DNA of 64,000 nucleotides from Brachypterus glaber (taxonomy: Eukaryota > Arthropoda > Insecta > Coleoptera > Kateretidae). This document shows, in pieces, positions 9,694 to 21,877 of this stretch. The stretch is from NCBI GenBank assembly GCA_958510825.1, contig OY294052.1, positions 3,865,816-3,929,815 of the forward strand. The letters run 5' to 3'. Each line of letters begins with the position of its first letter. The first letter of the stretch is position 1. The translations under genes were made by a program, and so were the position numbers. A model generated the notes under the pieces. The model searched no databases. It saw only the letters and a list, made by a program, of their open reading frames with translations, and had not been told where the DNA came from.

Positions 9694-9893
9694 NNNNNNN
9701 NNNNNNNNNNNNNNNNNNNNNNNNNNNNNNNNNNNNNNNNNNNNNNNNNNNNNNNNNNNNNNNNNNNNNNNNNNNNNNNNNNNNNNNNNNNNNNNNNNNN
9801 NNNNNNNNNNNNNNNNNNNNNNNNNNNNNNNNNNNNNNNNNNNNNNNNNNNNNNNNNNNNNNNNNNNNNNNNNNNNNNNNNNNNNNNNNNNNN
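9694..9893. other. Assembly gap, 200 N
   Basis: Exactly 200 unknown bases, interrupting the next hammerhead unit just as its ribozyme begins ('gatattgg' then N). The true length is unknown; tandem repeats commonly collapse in assembly. Confidence 0.99.
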
Positions 9894-9996
9894 GACCCGG
9901 CAGGCGAGTATGGCGGTCCCGCGAGCGCGGAATGACTATTTCATACGTGTTGTAGACTATACTTTTTCTTCGACTGCAAATATGAAACACTGTATG
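9894..9996 (+). mobile_element. R2 element, 5'-end fragment
   Basis: Contains the R2 terminal palindrome CCGCGAGCGCGG, 'catacgtgttgtagactat' and 'cgactgcaaatatgaaacac', then leaves R2 sequence and passes into a 'tccgtctgtccgtc' repeat. Confidence 0.6.
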
Positions 9997-10009
9997 GCAT
10001 TAACTTTTT

Positions 10010-10340
10010 TTTTAAATGTCCGTCTGTCCGTCCGTCCGTCTGTCTGAAATCGCGATTTTTGTAGACTCGATAACTCAAGAACACACCCGATCGTACTGAA
10101 ATTTTCAGAAAAAATCAAGTTCTATGAGGGGAAGACCCCTATTGTTTTTGAAAGTATTCTATACAAAAACAAAAAAGTTATGGGGGGTTAAACTTTTAAA
10201 AAAATCGGAAAATGCTGAAAGAAATTTCCGATTAACGTATTTTTCAGGAAAAATAACTTTTATTATGAATTCTACAAAAAAAAAATAAATATTCAGCTGA
10301 TTTTAGAAAACTAAAAAATATATCATGAAGTAAACAAATA
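10010..10340 (+). repeat. Repeat with GTCTGTCCGTCC head, copy 1
   Basis: Starts with an imperfect (TCCG/TCTG)n run, then 'cgataactcaagaacacac', 'gtttttgaaagta', 'aaaaaagttatggggggtt' and 'ttccgattaac'. The same order of blocks is seen at 33040-33300, and the CTGTC run recurs reversed at 29930-29990. An interspersed element of unknown class. Confidence 0.6.
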
Positions 10341-10706
10341 ATCTTGCAAAAATTTGATATTCTATAAAAGACAGAGTTACATTAAAAAGTTTTCTTTCGC
10401 AAACAGATCAAATTCGTGCTTTGCAAATAGTCATGTCCGAAGAGTAGAAACTCGGTAAGGGGAGATGTTAAGGTATGGGCCCATTATGCAAAGTGTATTT
10501 TAAAATGTAACATTATACAAATTTTATTTATTTATTTGACAATAGACTCACGTACATAGACAGAGTTGTGGTAATATAATTTGAGAGAATACTGAACGGC
10601 GATCTGTCTCAGAATGCTTTGAGCATCAGGGCCGTATTTTTACTTTTTGTTAAAATTACACAGCTTCTCGAAAAATAGTAATAACCTACTAGGGTACAGA
10701 AGACAT
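10341..10706. other. AT-rich stretch, nothing recognised
   Basis: No gene or matched repeat seen between the CTGTC repeat and the R2 copy. Confidence 0.4.
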
Positions 10707-11301
10707 TTTTTCTTCGACTGCTTTAGAATATAAGCAAATACACACACTTTTCAAACACAGAACGAATCCATTCTAGCTCTAGATACGCTATGAATATTCC
10801 GTATCAGGAAGGATCACATGTAGTACTATCTCTTGTTTATAAAAGTAAAGAAAACTGTAGCAAAATTAGCAAAATATATATATTTTACAATTAAATAGTG
10901 AATAATGCAATTTAAAGTTTTGCGTTAAAATTACATAAAGTTTATTAGTTTTTCTTAATATTTGACCAGTTTTTTATCAATTTAGTTCAAAAAATTAAAA
11001 CTGCTCCATCTATTGTTAAATATTTAAACCTGATATCTGTCACAACAATCTAACATAACCTTCAATTTTTGCATTATGATTTGTAAATATGTGCTAAAAT
11101 TAAATAAAAATCTTTTTTAACTACTGATTTGATAAAATTATTAAATAACATTAACTGTTTTATTTAAAAATATGTCTTTTGTTGCATTTACAATGTCGAG
11201 TTACAAAAAACGTTGTTTTTAACCTTGTCCGCAGTTTAAAGCCATACAGTGTTTCATATTTGCAGTCGAAGAAAAAGTATAGGCTACAACACGTATGGAA
11301 T
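10707..11301 (-). mobile_element. R2 element, copy 2 (near full length)
   Basis: Reverse-oriented copy running from 'tttttcttcgactgcttta' to 'caacacgtatggaat', without the SINE that splits copy 1. It lies about 0.7 kb from the R2 fragment 9894-9996 in the opposite orientation. Confidence 0.75.
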
Positions 11302-11934
11302 TATACTTTTTTATCGAACACCAGATATGACTCTATTCTGCGGCCAAATTTGGATTCTGCGATCAAAAATCTCTAAAAATCATTAACCTAATAGTTGGTT
11401 AAAAAAAAAACAAAAAATTAATTAAATACGCATTTCGTTTTATTTTTATTATTTTTTTCCGAATTATCTGAATTATTTTTAGTCCATCTCTGTGGTATAT
11501 CGCTTTAACTCCTGCGGATGATAAAAGAGTGTCGTCAAGTGTACCGCCCAGTTTTGTTGGGTACATGGAAGAAAAAGAACAGCTTGAAAGGGAAAAAATA
11601 TTTATTTATACTTTTATATACCTTTTGGAAATAATTTTATAATTTTTTCCAAGACCATCTTTTAAAATGCTTTTTTTCCTGGTATTTTTGTTGATTCTAG
11701 ATATTTATGTTGGTAGTTTTTTTTTCCTCTTGTTTGGTTAAAATTGATCATACATGCCTCAAGTCGACCATACTTATTTCAAAGAAACAAAGTCCATTAT
11801 CTTCTGAAACTGACCACCTTAGATAATAATTTTGATGGTTTTATGATGTTGAGACGTCCTACTAACATGATTAACTCTTGGTTTGCGTTGGCACTTAAAC
11901 TGGCCCTCCGTTCAGGATAAGCGTTTTGGGGGCT
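11302..11934. other. AT-rich stretch, nothing recognised
   Basis: No gene; sequence not matched elsewhere in the window. Confidence 0.4.
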
Positions 11935-12210
11935 GGTCTTTACCTCAAAAAAAAAATACAAGTACCTCAAAAAAATAAAACCTCGAAAAAATTTACCTCG
12001 AAAGAACATAACATCGCAAAATTTTACCCCGCACGGACATTAGATGATGTAATTTACATCCCATGAACATTACCTCAAAAGGATATTACCTCGAAGAGGT
12101 AGTTTTCGTGCGAGGTAATGGGCTTTCTAGGTAACTGATGAGGTGAAGTAATTTTTTTCGAGGTAAAAATTTTCGAGGAAAAATTTTCGAGGTAATTTTT
12201 TTCGACCCCT
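11935..12210. repeat. Foldback array of TACCTCGAAA words
   Basis: The left half repeats 'tacctc(g)aaa' at irregular 15-25-bp spacing. After the turn near 12085-12110 the right half repeats the reverse complement 'ttcgaggta', the last at about 12187-12205. The whole is therefore a long imperfect inverted repeat made of short degenerate repeats. It resembles in design, but not in sequence, the arrays at 30486-31025 and 63465-63941. Confidence 0.6.
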
Positions 12211-12598
12211 ATCCAAGCGTCTCAAACTAATCGAATTGTAAACCTATAAACCTTATAAATAATTTCATATATCTTCAATTTATAGGAAAACTAGTTAATG
12301 TTCAACGACTGGCTGTAAAAATAATTTATTTAGAAATCCCACAGAGTAAAAGTTAAAGACTACCGCATTAAAACGATCATTATTGCGAAATTGGAAGCAA
12401 CATTTACAGCTCGTAACCCGTAGAGGTCCCCCATGTAACTTGATGGTTATATATCGACACATTTTAAATAAAGCATGGCTTCCGAAGCAACAAGACCATA
12501 ACTTGACGAATTACTTTTCTATTTCCGTCAATAAAGTTTTATTGACCAATGTAGAGTACAAATCAACAGTATTTCTCTATTTGCGCTTCATAATAACG
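12211..12598. other. AT-rich stretch, nothing recognised
   Basis: No gene recognised; the frame at 12383-12631 runs into repeat R3. Confidence 0.4.
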
Positions 12599-13102
12599 TT
12601 TTTCTATTTTGCGACTCTTATAAGCTCATAATCACACGCATTTTGCGTGTTTTTATAGGCCCATAAGAGGTCTCTACTTTTTTTTCTGTTGGGTTGGCAA
12701 CATACAAAAGCCTATCTCTTGACGTTTTGCGTGCAAATGTCAATGTCGATATAAAGTTTAATTTTTTACAAAATTTTGTGTTTGGGTTATTTTTTACCGT
12801 GTTAAAATTGTGGACTGGTTAATTGCAGTGAAAAAAGAAAAATATATTAAAATATTATTTGTTCTTAGAATTTTAAACATAGTGTAAACTGTAATGCCAA
12901 CCCAAAACAAAAATCCCTAAATCAGTCATCAATTTAAATGTAAGTTTTTTAAATTTTAGAGCAAAATAGAAAAAATTGTATAAAGCACTCGTTTCATAGC
13001 ACGTTTTTAGAGCACTAGTACTTTAGAAAACTCGCCGTAAGCGGCTCGTTTTCTAAGCTTGTACTCGTGCGCTAAAAACGTGTTATGAAACTAGTACTTT
13101 AC
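12599..13102. mobile_element. Interspersed element R3, copy 1
   Basis: About 500 bp repeated at 53626-54132, with a diverged partial copy at 18790-19105. It begins 'tctattttgcgactctta'. The last ~130 bp fold back on themselves: 'cgtttcatagcacgtttttag' mirrors 'ctaaaaacgtgttatgaaac', around a GC-rich turn 'aagcggctcg'. Non-coding. Confidence 0.75.
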
Positions 13103-13740
13103 TATTTTGTAGTTTTGGTTTGCGTGTTACAATAAGCCTTACTGTAAAACAGTTTTCGTTGATTGATTGATTGTTTGTGATTGTAAAACAATTTGGGGGT
13201 TTTTGTTTATAAGTTGGTAACAAAAGCATATGAACATTATTAGAAACGTCTAAAAATACACTTAAAACTTAAAAAGTTTGTAACTATTATGAATTTGTAA
13301 TAAAAAAACCAATGAAAATTTTTAAATTTAAGTGTCATTGTTACCAATATTAATACAATTAATTCCCCAAATTATTCATATTGAAATTACTAAAACTTTT
13401 TAAGCTAAATAAAACGCGCAAATAGATAAAATAGTATAAAGAACTCGTTCGATAAGACATTTGGCGCACTCATACATTAGAAAACCCCCCGCTTCGCTGC
13501 TCGTTTTTCAAACAGGGACGCGTGCGCCAAAATAGTGTCTTACATAATATACTATTAAAGAATTGTGTTATGCCACCAGGATTTTTTGGAGGGGGGGGGA
13601 TGAAGCTATACAAAAACCAAAAATTTAATAATTTTATTCATTTATTTAAAAAAAAAAATTAAAAATGAACGTTAAAAATAGATTTAACGGGAAATTTTCT
13701 GTTGAAAACGTGCTAAATATATTAGCTGTCTTTAAAGATA
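13103..13740. other. AT-rich DNA with an R3-like hairpin
   Basis: About 13436-13555 holds another imperfect hairpin of the same design as the R3 end ('cgataagacatttggcgcac' facing 'gcgccaaaatagtgtcttac', around 'cgcttcgctgctcg'). A G8 run lies near 13592. No gene. Confidence 0.45.
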
Positions 13741-14643
13741 GAGGAAAGTCGCCTAATTTCGGATACCATTTACAATGTATTAAATATTTAATACTCGGTA
13801 TTACTTTTTGATAGTTTTTTTATATAACCAGATACAACTTATTATAGCGGACCATGATTTATTATAAAAGCAATTTTATTACAGTTTATTTTTTCCAAAA
13901 AACACGGTTAAAAAAAATCAGCGCATTTTTGTGCATTTGAAAAAGGGCTCCTAATTTCGGACATATCCAAAAAAAAATTTTCAAGAGTAGATCTGGATCC
14001 CATTGCTTATGTTTCTTGTTATTCCTTCACATTTAAGACGTAATTTAATCATTAAGCGATTTTCTACGAAATACTATACGAACTATAATTTTAGATTCCC
14101 AATTTCGAATATCTTAGTATCTTAGGTAATTTTCGTTTTTTCAAAATTGTTTATCTTAGTTTGTTGTATCATTATAAAAATAATAATTAATGGTTGGTTA
14201 TCCTGAATAATAATTACCTTGCGGATATCCGAAATTGGGAATCAAATGCACAAAAATGGTCTATCCAAAATTAGGCAACTTTCTGCTTTTTAGATTAGAA
14301 ATTTGTAGAATGTTTACGTTTTCAAATTGCTTAATTATGAATAGTGGATCAACTTAACTAACATCATAACTTACCCAAGACAGAATCACGAACTTTTATA
14401 ACGATTATTTATAAAATAAACAAGCATAATAATGCAACTGAGCACAAAACTGCCATTTGCAATATAAACGATTTGTGCTGCCATTTAAAGGGGAGAAGCT
14501 CTACCGTTATCATATTACAGGACGGATTTAGTTTGACTTTTGGCTTCACATAAAAGTAGGTTTCTGTTTACCTTTGCAGACAGTATCTTAAATACACTAC
14601 TATCCGAAATTTGGAAACCATCCGAAATTAGGCGCATTTCCTC
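13741..14643. mobile_element. 903-bp TIR element with TA flanks
   Basis: Terminal inverted repeats GAGGAAAGTCGCCTAATTTC (left) and its near-mirror ending GGCGCATTTCCTC (right), each with TA outside ('gataGAGG ... CCTCtaca'). Internal copies of 'cctaatttcgga' / 'tccgaaatt' suggest repeated subterminal binding sites. No transposase frame, so it is probably a non-autonomous Tc1/mariner-type element. Confidence 0.7.
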
Positions 14644-16079
14644 TACAGAATAGTTTTCTTTTTTGTAAAATTAGTCAGATTGACCATTTGCCGGCCGGCT
14701 GATTGTATTTCCCATAGGATGATCAGGAACAAAGCGGTTTCCTGTTAGCCCTACGCTTCTCTCTCCGTTGATAGGATTTCGAAAATCCTGACGAATTAGG
14801 GCCGAACTGGCCATCATGACGCGCCATCAGCATTCTGTTACTGTCTATCTCTGTCTGACTCTTCTAGGCTGGAGCTAAATAAAAAAACTTAAAAAACTTT
14901 TAAAAATTTAAAAAATTTTAAAAAACTTTAAAAAACTTTAAAAAAACTTTAAAAAACTTCAAAAAAACTTTAAAAACTTAAAAAAAAACTTTAAAAACTT
15001 TAAAAAACTTAATAAAACTTTGCCTAAATTTTAATTCATAAAATTAAATTTTTTGACAAACAATACTATTCATTAAATAGAATATTTGTAATTTTAGGTG
15101 TAAATATTTAGATTTTTTATGCACAAATTTTAAATATCTCGAAAACCATATCAGTTTTAGTCCAATGACAAAAAATGCATACGATTGGGCATTGTACCGG
15201 TAAGATTCGAGTTTAAAAAAATATTTTAAAGCGTCGCGACGCCTATGGCATGGAACATCGCGGGTTCTAGATTATGATAAAATTAAGTCAGACATTATAT
15301 CTATCCTATGCTTTTTAAAGATCTTAAATATCTCTTAGTTTTTGAGTAATTATCCCACGAACCCTTTGATATATAGAAACTAGGTTTTTCATGTGGTCTA
15401 ATATCCCATGCTTTTTTTAAATATCATCATATGTTATTTTAATGTTCTTATTTTGAACAGGGGCGTGCGAAACAGGGGGATTTTCATTTTTCGCTCCAAT
15501 TTTCTTTTGTAAATTTTAGAATAGAACAGGGGCATGCGAAACGGGGGACTTTTAACCTTTTTGCCCCATGTTATTTTCTAAATTTAATTTTAGAATATGA
15601 TCTCTCAGGTATTAGTACATAAAAAAGGTACTCTTGTTGTAATACCGTAGGATTAATAGATTTTGAGAAAAAATCAAAGATCTACGTTTTGAGGACTAAA
15701 AACTAAACATTTTTCTGTCACACATTTTTTCACTTTTTACTGTTACTATAAAATTCCAGCCTATTGTAACAATGTAACCCATTCTGTTTAAATTTCTGCT
15801 GTCCGATTTTGTTTATTTGTTTTATTGGACGTTTGCCGGTTTTGTTGCTTTTATCTTTTTTTATCAGGTTTATGCGATGTTGGATTGGACGGATATAAAA
15901 AGCTGGTGATGATTTTAAAATCTATTTTATACGTTTTTGTGCGATGCTATGGTTTTACGATTATTTGATTACCTTTTTAATTTCGACACCAAGTTAATGT
16001 TTTAAATTATTTTACTTTCTATATTATCTTTAAAATTCTTTTCACTAAGAAATTAAAATTACGTTATTTTTTATATTTA
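14644..16079. other. Intergenic stretch with an A/T minisatellite
   Basis: About 14660-14875 is GC-richer and unrecognised. At 14878-15025 there is an imperfect tandem run of 'aaaaaactt'. 'aacaggggcgtgcgaaac' occurs at about 15458 and 'aacaggggcatgcgaaac' at about 15525, a short direct repeat. No gene. Confidence 0.45.
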
Positions 16080-16650
16080 CATAGAGCCTGTTCCAGAACT
16101 CGCGTACCGAAATTTGAGGGTATATTAAAAACCCTCTGGAAAATATGAAAAAAATTTCAAAAAAAATCCATCTTCGTTCAATTCAAAAATAAGAACGCTT
16201 TAAGTGTACCAATACTGTTCCTGATGTTAAATTACCTTTAAAAGTTGAATTTGTAGCTATGGAAGCAAATTTAATTATTGCAGGTACATATTCTGTAGGT
16301 TGACATGGTGATTAATGTGACATAAATATTTATTAATGTCAAAAAACCACCGCCGGATGGAGTGACCCTATAAAAATTGAATATTTGATAGCCACTGTCG
16401 GTTTTGTCAAAATATAATAACCTAAAAAGATTCTAAAGTTGAAAGTCTTAAACAATGCACACGTCAACAATTAAAATGCCAACCATAGTTACTAATAAGT
16501 AGGGAAAAACTAATTTGTAGTTAATTTAACATCAGCAACAGGATTGGTCAGATTAAATAGCTTCCTTTCTAATTAGTATTGAAGATGGATTTTTTTTGAA
16601 TTTTTTTTTTTTTCATATTTTTCAGAGGGTTTTTAATATAGTCCAAACGA
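16080..16650. mobile_element. TIR element with ~60-bp inverted arms
   Basis: 'tatattaaaaaccctctgga' and 'aaatccatcttc' near 16122-16175 are mirrored by 'gaagatgga' and 'cagagggtttttaatata' at 16568-16642. The left edge 'agcctgttccagaactcgcg' is shared with the element at 20984-21719, so the two are related. Non-coding. Confidence 0.6.
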
Positions 16651-17083
16651 ATAACACCTCCAAGTAAATTATAGATCATAGTTTAGTGTATATTACTTAT
16701 TGCACCTTGTCTTCAGAGAATTATCTTCAGTACCAGATCTACTCTTGAAGTTTTTTAACCGTGTTTTTTTTTGGGAAAAATAAACTGTAATAAAATTGTT
16801 TTCATAATAAATCATGGTTCGTTATAACAAGCTGTATGTTGTTATATAAAACAATATCAAAAAGTAATACCCCCTATTAAATATTGGACAAATTGTTATC
16901 CGAAATTATCCCATGAAAATATCCGCCAGGGGTGCAGCTATTTTTTCAGGGGTAAAAACCTTTTTTTTTAGTCATCAAAATTTCCGCCAGGGGTACAGAT
17001 ATTTTTTTTTCACAAGACAGTTAAATTTAGAGGCGCTATACTAAGGCTTGCTTTAGGGCGCCGAAATGCTAAAGCCGGCAATG

Positions 17084-17331
17084 CACAGAACAAAAGGATT
17101 CCTTGAACTAAGGACACGTGTCTTTCGATAAGCCATATATCCTTGCTCCAAGACTAGCATTTCTTTGAACCAAAGTTAATGTCTTTAAATTAAGAGCGCG
17201 GATTTCATTAAAAAACCCGTGCTCTTCATTGACTTCGACTCAAAGAAATATTAGCCTTAAAACAAGAAAATATGGCTTTGAACATATCGAAATACGTGTT
17301 TTTGGTTCGAAGAATCCTTTTTTTCTGTGTG
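17084..17331. mobile_element. 248-bp MITE family M2, copy 1
   Basis: Ends are CACAGAACAAAAGGATTCC and its mirror ending GGAAT/AATCC...TTTTCTGTGTG. The inside also has paired inverted words ('gagcgcgga' facing 'ccgtgctc', 'tttgaaccaaag' facing 'gactcaaaga'). A truncated relative lies at 49521-49699. Confidence 0.65.
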
Positions 17332-17560
17332 GTAGACGGTCAATATTAGACATCATCAGGAATCTAGTTTTTTTAGTGCCTGTCTTATTTTAAGCTCGTG
17401 ATCGACCCAAATTACAGCACTCACCCTCAAATGTTTCCTTGTACAGCTACAAGATAAATTGAATTTGTTAACATTTTTCCACCAACACTATTTCATGAAA
17501 TGAGGATTCACGTGAATATCTGTCCAAATTTAATCCGATGACTAATAAAATCGAATAAAT

Positions 17561-18174
17561 AAGTTCATTTCAACAAAACTGGAAAAGTGGGGTTATAAAA
17601 AAAATTACATTGTGAACTATCTTTCATTTGACAAATATTTGTTTACTTATTAATAAATTTAGTGTCAATATTGTTATTGCCACATCAATGTCAAAGTCAA
17701 AAAATGTTGGTGTATTTTTTTTAAATTGGGAGAGATAAAGCAGAAAAACAAGAATACTCGAAGAATACTGGTGTAAAACCCATAATTATAATTTTTAAAT
17801 TAAGGAACTATGAGGAATACCTAGTTGCAGGAGACCAATATACTAGTAGTGTTTTTTAAAAATAAAGGTATTTAAAACAAGTTTATTAGATACAAAATAT
17901 ATTGATAAGGGGATTTAATAATAGACATTTTAGAATAGGGATATTTTAGAGCAGAAATACAGTAATTAACAGCAGAGATACGCTTCAAAATCCAAATAGT
18001 ATTTACTAAACACAAATACATAGAATAACATATGATTTTTGACATGGTTAAACTAACCTTATTTTTCAAACAGGCATAACCCCATTTAAATAATCCACAT
18101 TCACACAACTAAATTTTATGGAAAACATGAAATTTTACTTAACCCCACTTTTCCAGTTTTGTTGAAATCAACTG
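17561..18174 (-). mobile_element. ~615-bp TIR element family M3, copy 1
   Basis: Bounded by ~30-bp inverted repeats (TTTCAACAAAACTGGAAAAG ... CTTTTCCAGTTTTGTTGAAA) with TA just outside, as in Tc1/mariner MITEs. Other copies are at 50614-51226 and 51774-52425. On the minus strand a 78-codon frame (17872-18108) is also open in the third copy; it has no recognisable domain. Confidence 0.75.
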
Positions 18175-19467
18175 TACTCAACGTCAACTCCGTAATTTTA
18201 TTTTTAAATAATAGTAATTATATACCAAGGTAGAGAATACATTTTTTATAGCCGAGCGTATAGAGTGCGAGGATATAATAGTCTTCTCTACCGTGGTTTA
18301 TATATTAGTTGTTTCACTACCAGCACTATTTAACTATTTTTATTCAAATAATAAAATAAATTATTAACAGAAATGATATTTCTTGAAATTTTCATAAAAA
18401 TCAAGAGCCTTGATTAACGACATTTGCTCAAATAAATACTTTGAACTGACGTTTAAAAATTTAGTTTTTTTTTTATTTTTTTTTATAATATTTAGCTAAT
18501 TATTGATTGTATTAATTGGTAATAATTATAATTAATTATATTTAATAAATAGGAAGTTATTTAAAGCTATTTTCTTCGGTTTAATTAGTAAAAATTGCAC
18601 AAAGAACTGAAACATCTAAAGTGAAAGAAATAAATTGTTTATAAAATTTACTCCTACTAGGAAAGAAAAAATTATTATTGCTATAGGTAAAGAAAATTGA
18701 TTTTACAGTCTGAAAACATGATAAATAATGGTATGTTCTAAAGCTAGTAGTGAAAAAAAAATAATTAAATGTAATTTTACTACAACATTTTTATTTTAGG
18801 TTAATTTTTACCATGTTACAATTGTACTTGCATTGAAAAACAAAAGAAATAACTATAAAAGATATCAAAATATAATTTTTTCTTTGAATTTAAAATATGG
18901 CGAAAATTACAATGCCAGCCCAAATAAAAATCCCTAAATCAGTCATAAATTTAAATGTAAGTTTTTTTTTAATTTTAGGGGCAAAATTAAAAAAAAAAAT
19001 GGTTTAAAGCACTCTTTTTATAACACGTTTTTACCGCACAAAAACTTTAGAAAACTTGTCGCCGTGCGCTAAAAACAGGTGCTATGAAACTAGTACTTTA
19101 ATATACTATTAAAGTCCAATGAACATCTTATTATTAAGTATCTTGTCTGGCGGCCACAGATAATAAACTCCAAATAAATTCCATTTATGTCTTAGAAACT
19201 TTGAACTAGCGTAACTTTTAAATAAATAGCTCAAAGTTAACTTATATCACTCTTTAAGTTTTTTAACTCCCTTAAGTACCAATTAAGCAAACTTAACAGG
19301 AAGTTTCCGTTTCTGCAAGAAGCAACAATTGGGTAAATCCACAAAATTATTTCCTTCTATAGAAATAAGCTGAAATTTTTACGGTTCCACCGCTTTTACT
19401 TTTTATTGAAAATGTGCTGAGATCTTTTGAGATTTTGATTATTTTATTGTCAGGGGTAATATCATAA
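18175..19467. other. AT-rich DNA with a hairpin and an R3 remnant
   Basis: A hairpin at 18221-18303 ('accaaggtagagaa' facing 'ttctctaccgtggt', around 'gccgagcgtatagagtgcga') and a diverged R3 fragment at about 18790-19105. No gene. Confidence 0.45.
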
Positions 19468-19632
19468 GTGATACTAGGTTAGGTATCGGTGTTTTTTTAC
19501 ATAAATTTTACGAATAATAATCCCAATGACGAAAATGCAACGACTGCTTTAGCAGGAGTTACATTTTCCAAAAATTGGGATTAATATGAATAAAATTTGA
19601 AAAAAAAGCACCTGTACCTAACCTAGTATCAC
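19468..19632. mobile_element. 165-bp TIR MITE
   Basis: Terminal inverted repeats GTGATACTAGGTTAGGTA and TACCTAACCTAGTATCAC, with further inner symmetry around 'gcaacgactgctttagcag'. Non-coding. Confidence 0.7.
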
Positions 19633-20983
19633 GAATTGATATTTAGGAGAGAATATAATTTATATATAATACACATACCTCTTAATTATAACGTATTAAT
19701 CCACAAATAAATTATATTTTATAAATTAAAAAGCAAACAATAAGCATGATTTTAGATTAGAGAAAAGAGGGGTAAAAAACCAACGTAGGGGTAAGGTATT
19801 TTCACTTATCAGTACAGCATACTACATATATATAAATTGTATTCTCATTTTTATAATCAGTTTGGACTTTTTAAAATTAAAACGGACTATCAAATTCATA
19901 AAAATTTCCGTCTACCGCGCTAGAGGTTCTTGCATTTTTATGTAATTTGAAATCGGAAAAATGGGGGGGGGGGCGCACCTGTAACTATGGACTGACTCAA
20001 TTACCAACCTAACAGCGTATAAAATTCTACGAGATGGTAATTATCAAATTGTTTCACAAGAACATTGTTGCAGCTGAATAATTTATTATAAGCTTTTACT
20101 GGCTGGATGCACGAATCAGCTATAGAAAAAGGATAATAGTCACAGGAAAACTTAATAAGAACGGTATTCTTTGTTTTTTTCTTAAATAGTAGGTTAAGGG
20201 ATAAAGGAACTTAATAATTAGGTACAGTATTGTTGCGATAATCCGAATCTTCGAAAACTTAATTTTTTCTGCCGCTTGTGATACAAACTTGAAATTTGGC
20301 GTGCTTGTGGGCGTGGATGTCTCATGTTACATCAGTATATTATCAAAGAAAAATAAAAAGTATACTAATTGTCCTTATTAATACTAGTATACATGCAAAA
20401 CCTCTCGCTCTATCTCAAACGGTACCAGAGTTATTAATTAAAAAACTATATTTTTAGTATAATTTTAAAGGGTCGTAACTGAATACACTAAATCTGTTCA
20501 GTTTCCTAGTAACTGCGTCACCAATCTAGTGTCCTTATCGTAACTACCTTGGGGTTCGTTTCCGGACCTATTCTCCTATGCTGGTTTTTCATGTTTTATG
20601 ATGTAGAATTATCCCCTTTAATATACGCCATAAGACTGCATATACCGTGTATATAAAAAAATATTTCAAATGAGTCTTGTATCTCCTTAAATAGTCAAAT
20701 GGCAATTTGCGAAAGAAGAGGACCAAGTTGTGGCACGGCAGTTCGCGTGTCGGCAGCGTTTTAGAGGGGCCCGGGGGCCTATTCCCAAGTGTGCTATAAC
20801 GCCACCGTCCGTTGAGTGATAATTATAGGTCACGTGACAGTTAATTGTTGTCATTACTTTTCTATACTGACTGCAAACGAGTAGGATATACCGTGTGGTC
20901 CGAAAGTCACTATTTAACCCTCTTTTTACTTTTAAACGAGTTATCAACTTCAAATTCTACTCATACCTCAAACTTCTAGTTTA
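19633..20983. other. AT-rich stretch, nothing recognised
   Basis: No gene. A G10 run lies at about 19962. About 20440-20480 resembles 21555-21605, so it includes a diverged relative of the next element. The 20687-20953 minus frame has no family match that I recognise. Confidence 0.4.
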
Positions 20984-21719
20984 TACAGCCTGTTCCAGAA
21001 CTCGCGTACCGAAATTTAAGAGGTGATTCTACATCCAAAAATATGAAAAAAAGTTTCTATAAAGGTTGGTCCGGAAATGAGCCCTAAGGGAGCTACGGCC
21101 CTTCGAAGATGACGTATTGAATGGGGAACAAAAAAAAGCACCAATAAAATTTTAATGCTGCAGGGTGATTCTTCATTTAAAACTGAGCAAAAAAGTATTA
21201 TACACCAAAACACCTAAATTTAATATTAAAGGAGTAATAGCCTTTTAAAAAGTAACGTTTTTGGTGGCACAAAATGTTACTTCCTCTTAATTGCATTTTT
21301 TTTTAATAACGGTTGCTCCTACAGTGTTACACTATATGATATTTTATATGTATTTTTACTCTAGAAATCTATATTTTTTACAACAAATCCAAAAAACATA
21401 CACATAGAAAAGTTTGGGGCAAAAATGTTTTAAGCCTCATATATTTTGTCCGACTGGGCACGCCTCTGGATAAATTAAAAAAATAAATTAACATAAACTT
21501 ATTGCCCTTATTAATACTAGTATACATGCAAAAGCTCGCCGCTCTAGCTTAAACGGTACCCGAGTTATTAATTAAAAACCTTATTTTTATTACAATTTTA
21601 AAGGGCCCTAGATCCCTTAGGGCTTATTTCCGGACCAACCTTTATAGGAACTTTTTTTATATTTTTAGATCTAGAATCACCTCTTAAATTTTGGCATGCC
21701 AGTTATGGATCACCCTGTA
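20984..21719. mobile_element. ~735-bp TIR element with TA ends
   Basis: Begins 'TACAGCCTGTTCC...aagaggtgattcta' and ends 'tagaatcacctctta...CACCCTGTA'. Inside, 'aggttggtccggaaatgag' near 21060 is mirrored by 'cttatttccggaccaacct' near 21625. Non-autonomous; related at its left edge to 16080-16650. Confidence 0.65.
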
Positions 21720-21721
21720 TA

Positions 21722-21877
21722 AGGGGTCGTCCATAAAATACGTCACGCAAATTGACCAAAATTCATACGCTTCATACCCCGTTTCTCGCGTTATTAAAAT
21801 ATGTAGAGATTTCATATTTTGGCTACCCCCCCCCCCCAATAGGGGGGTGTTAGGGGGGTATTTTTTGGACGACCCCT
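21722..21877. mobile_element. 156-bp MITE with AGGGGTCGTCC ends
   Basis: Perfect 11-bp TIRs AGGGGTCGTCC / GGACGACCCCT with AT-rich extensions, and C-rich and G-rich runs in the centre ('taccccccccccccaataggg'). It abuts the preceding element. Confidence 0.7.

Noticed and set aside
9661..9990. Open frames on both strands across 9661-9990
   Set aside because: They run through 200 unknown bases and cannot be interpreted.
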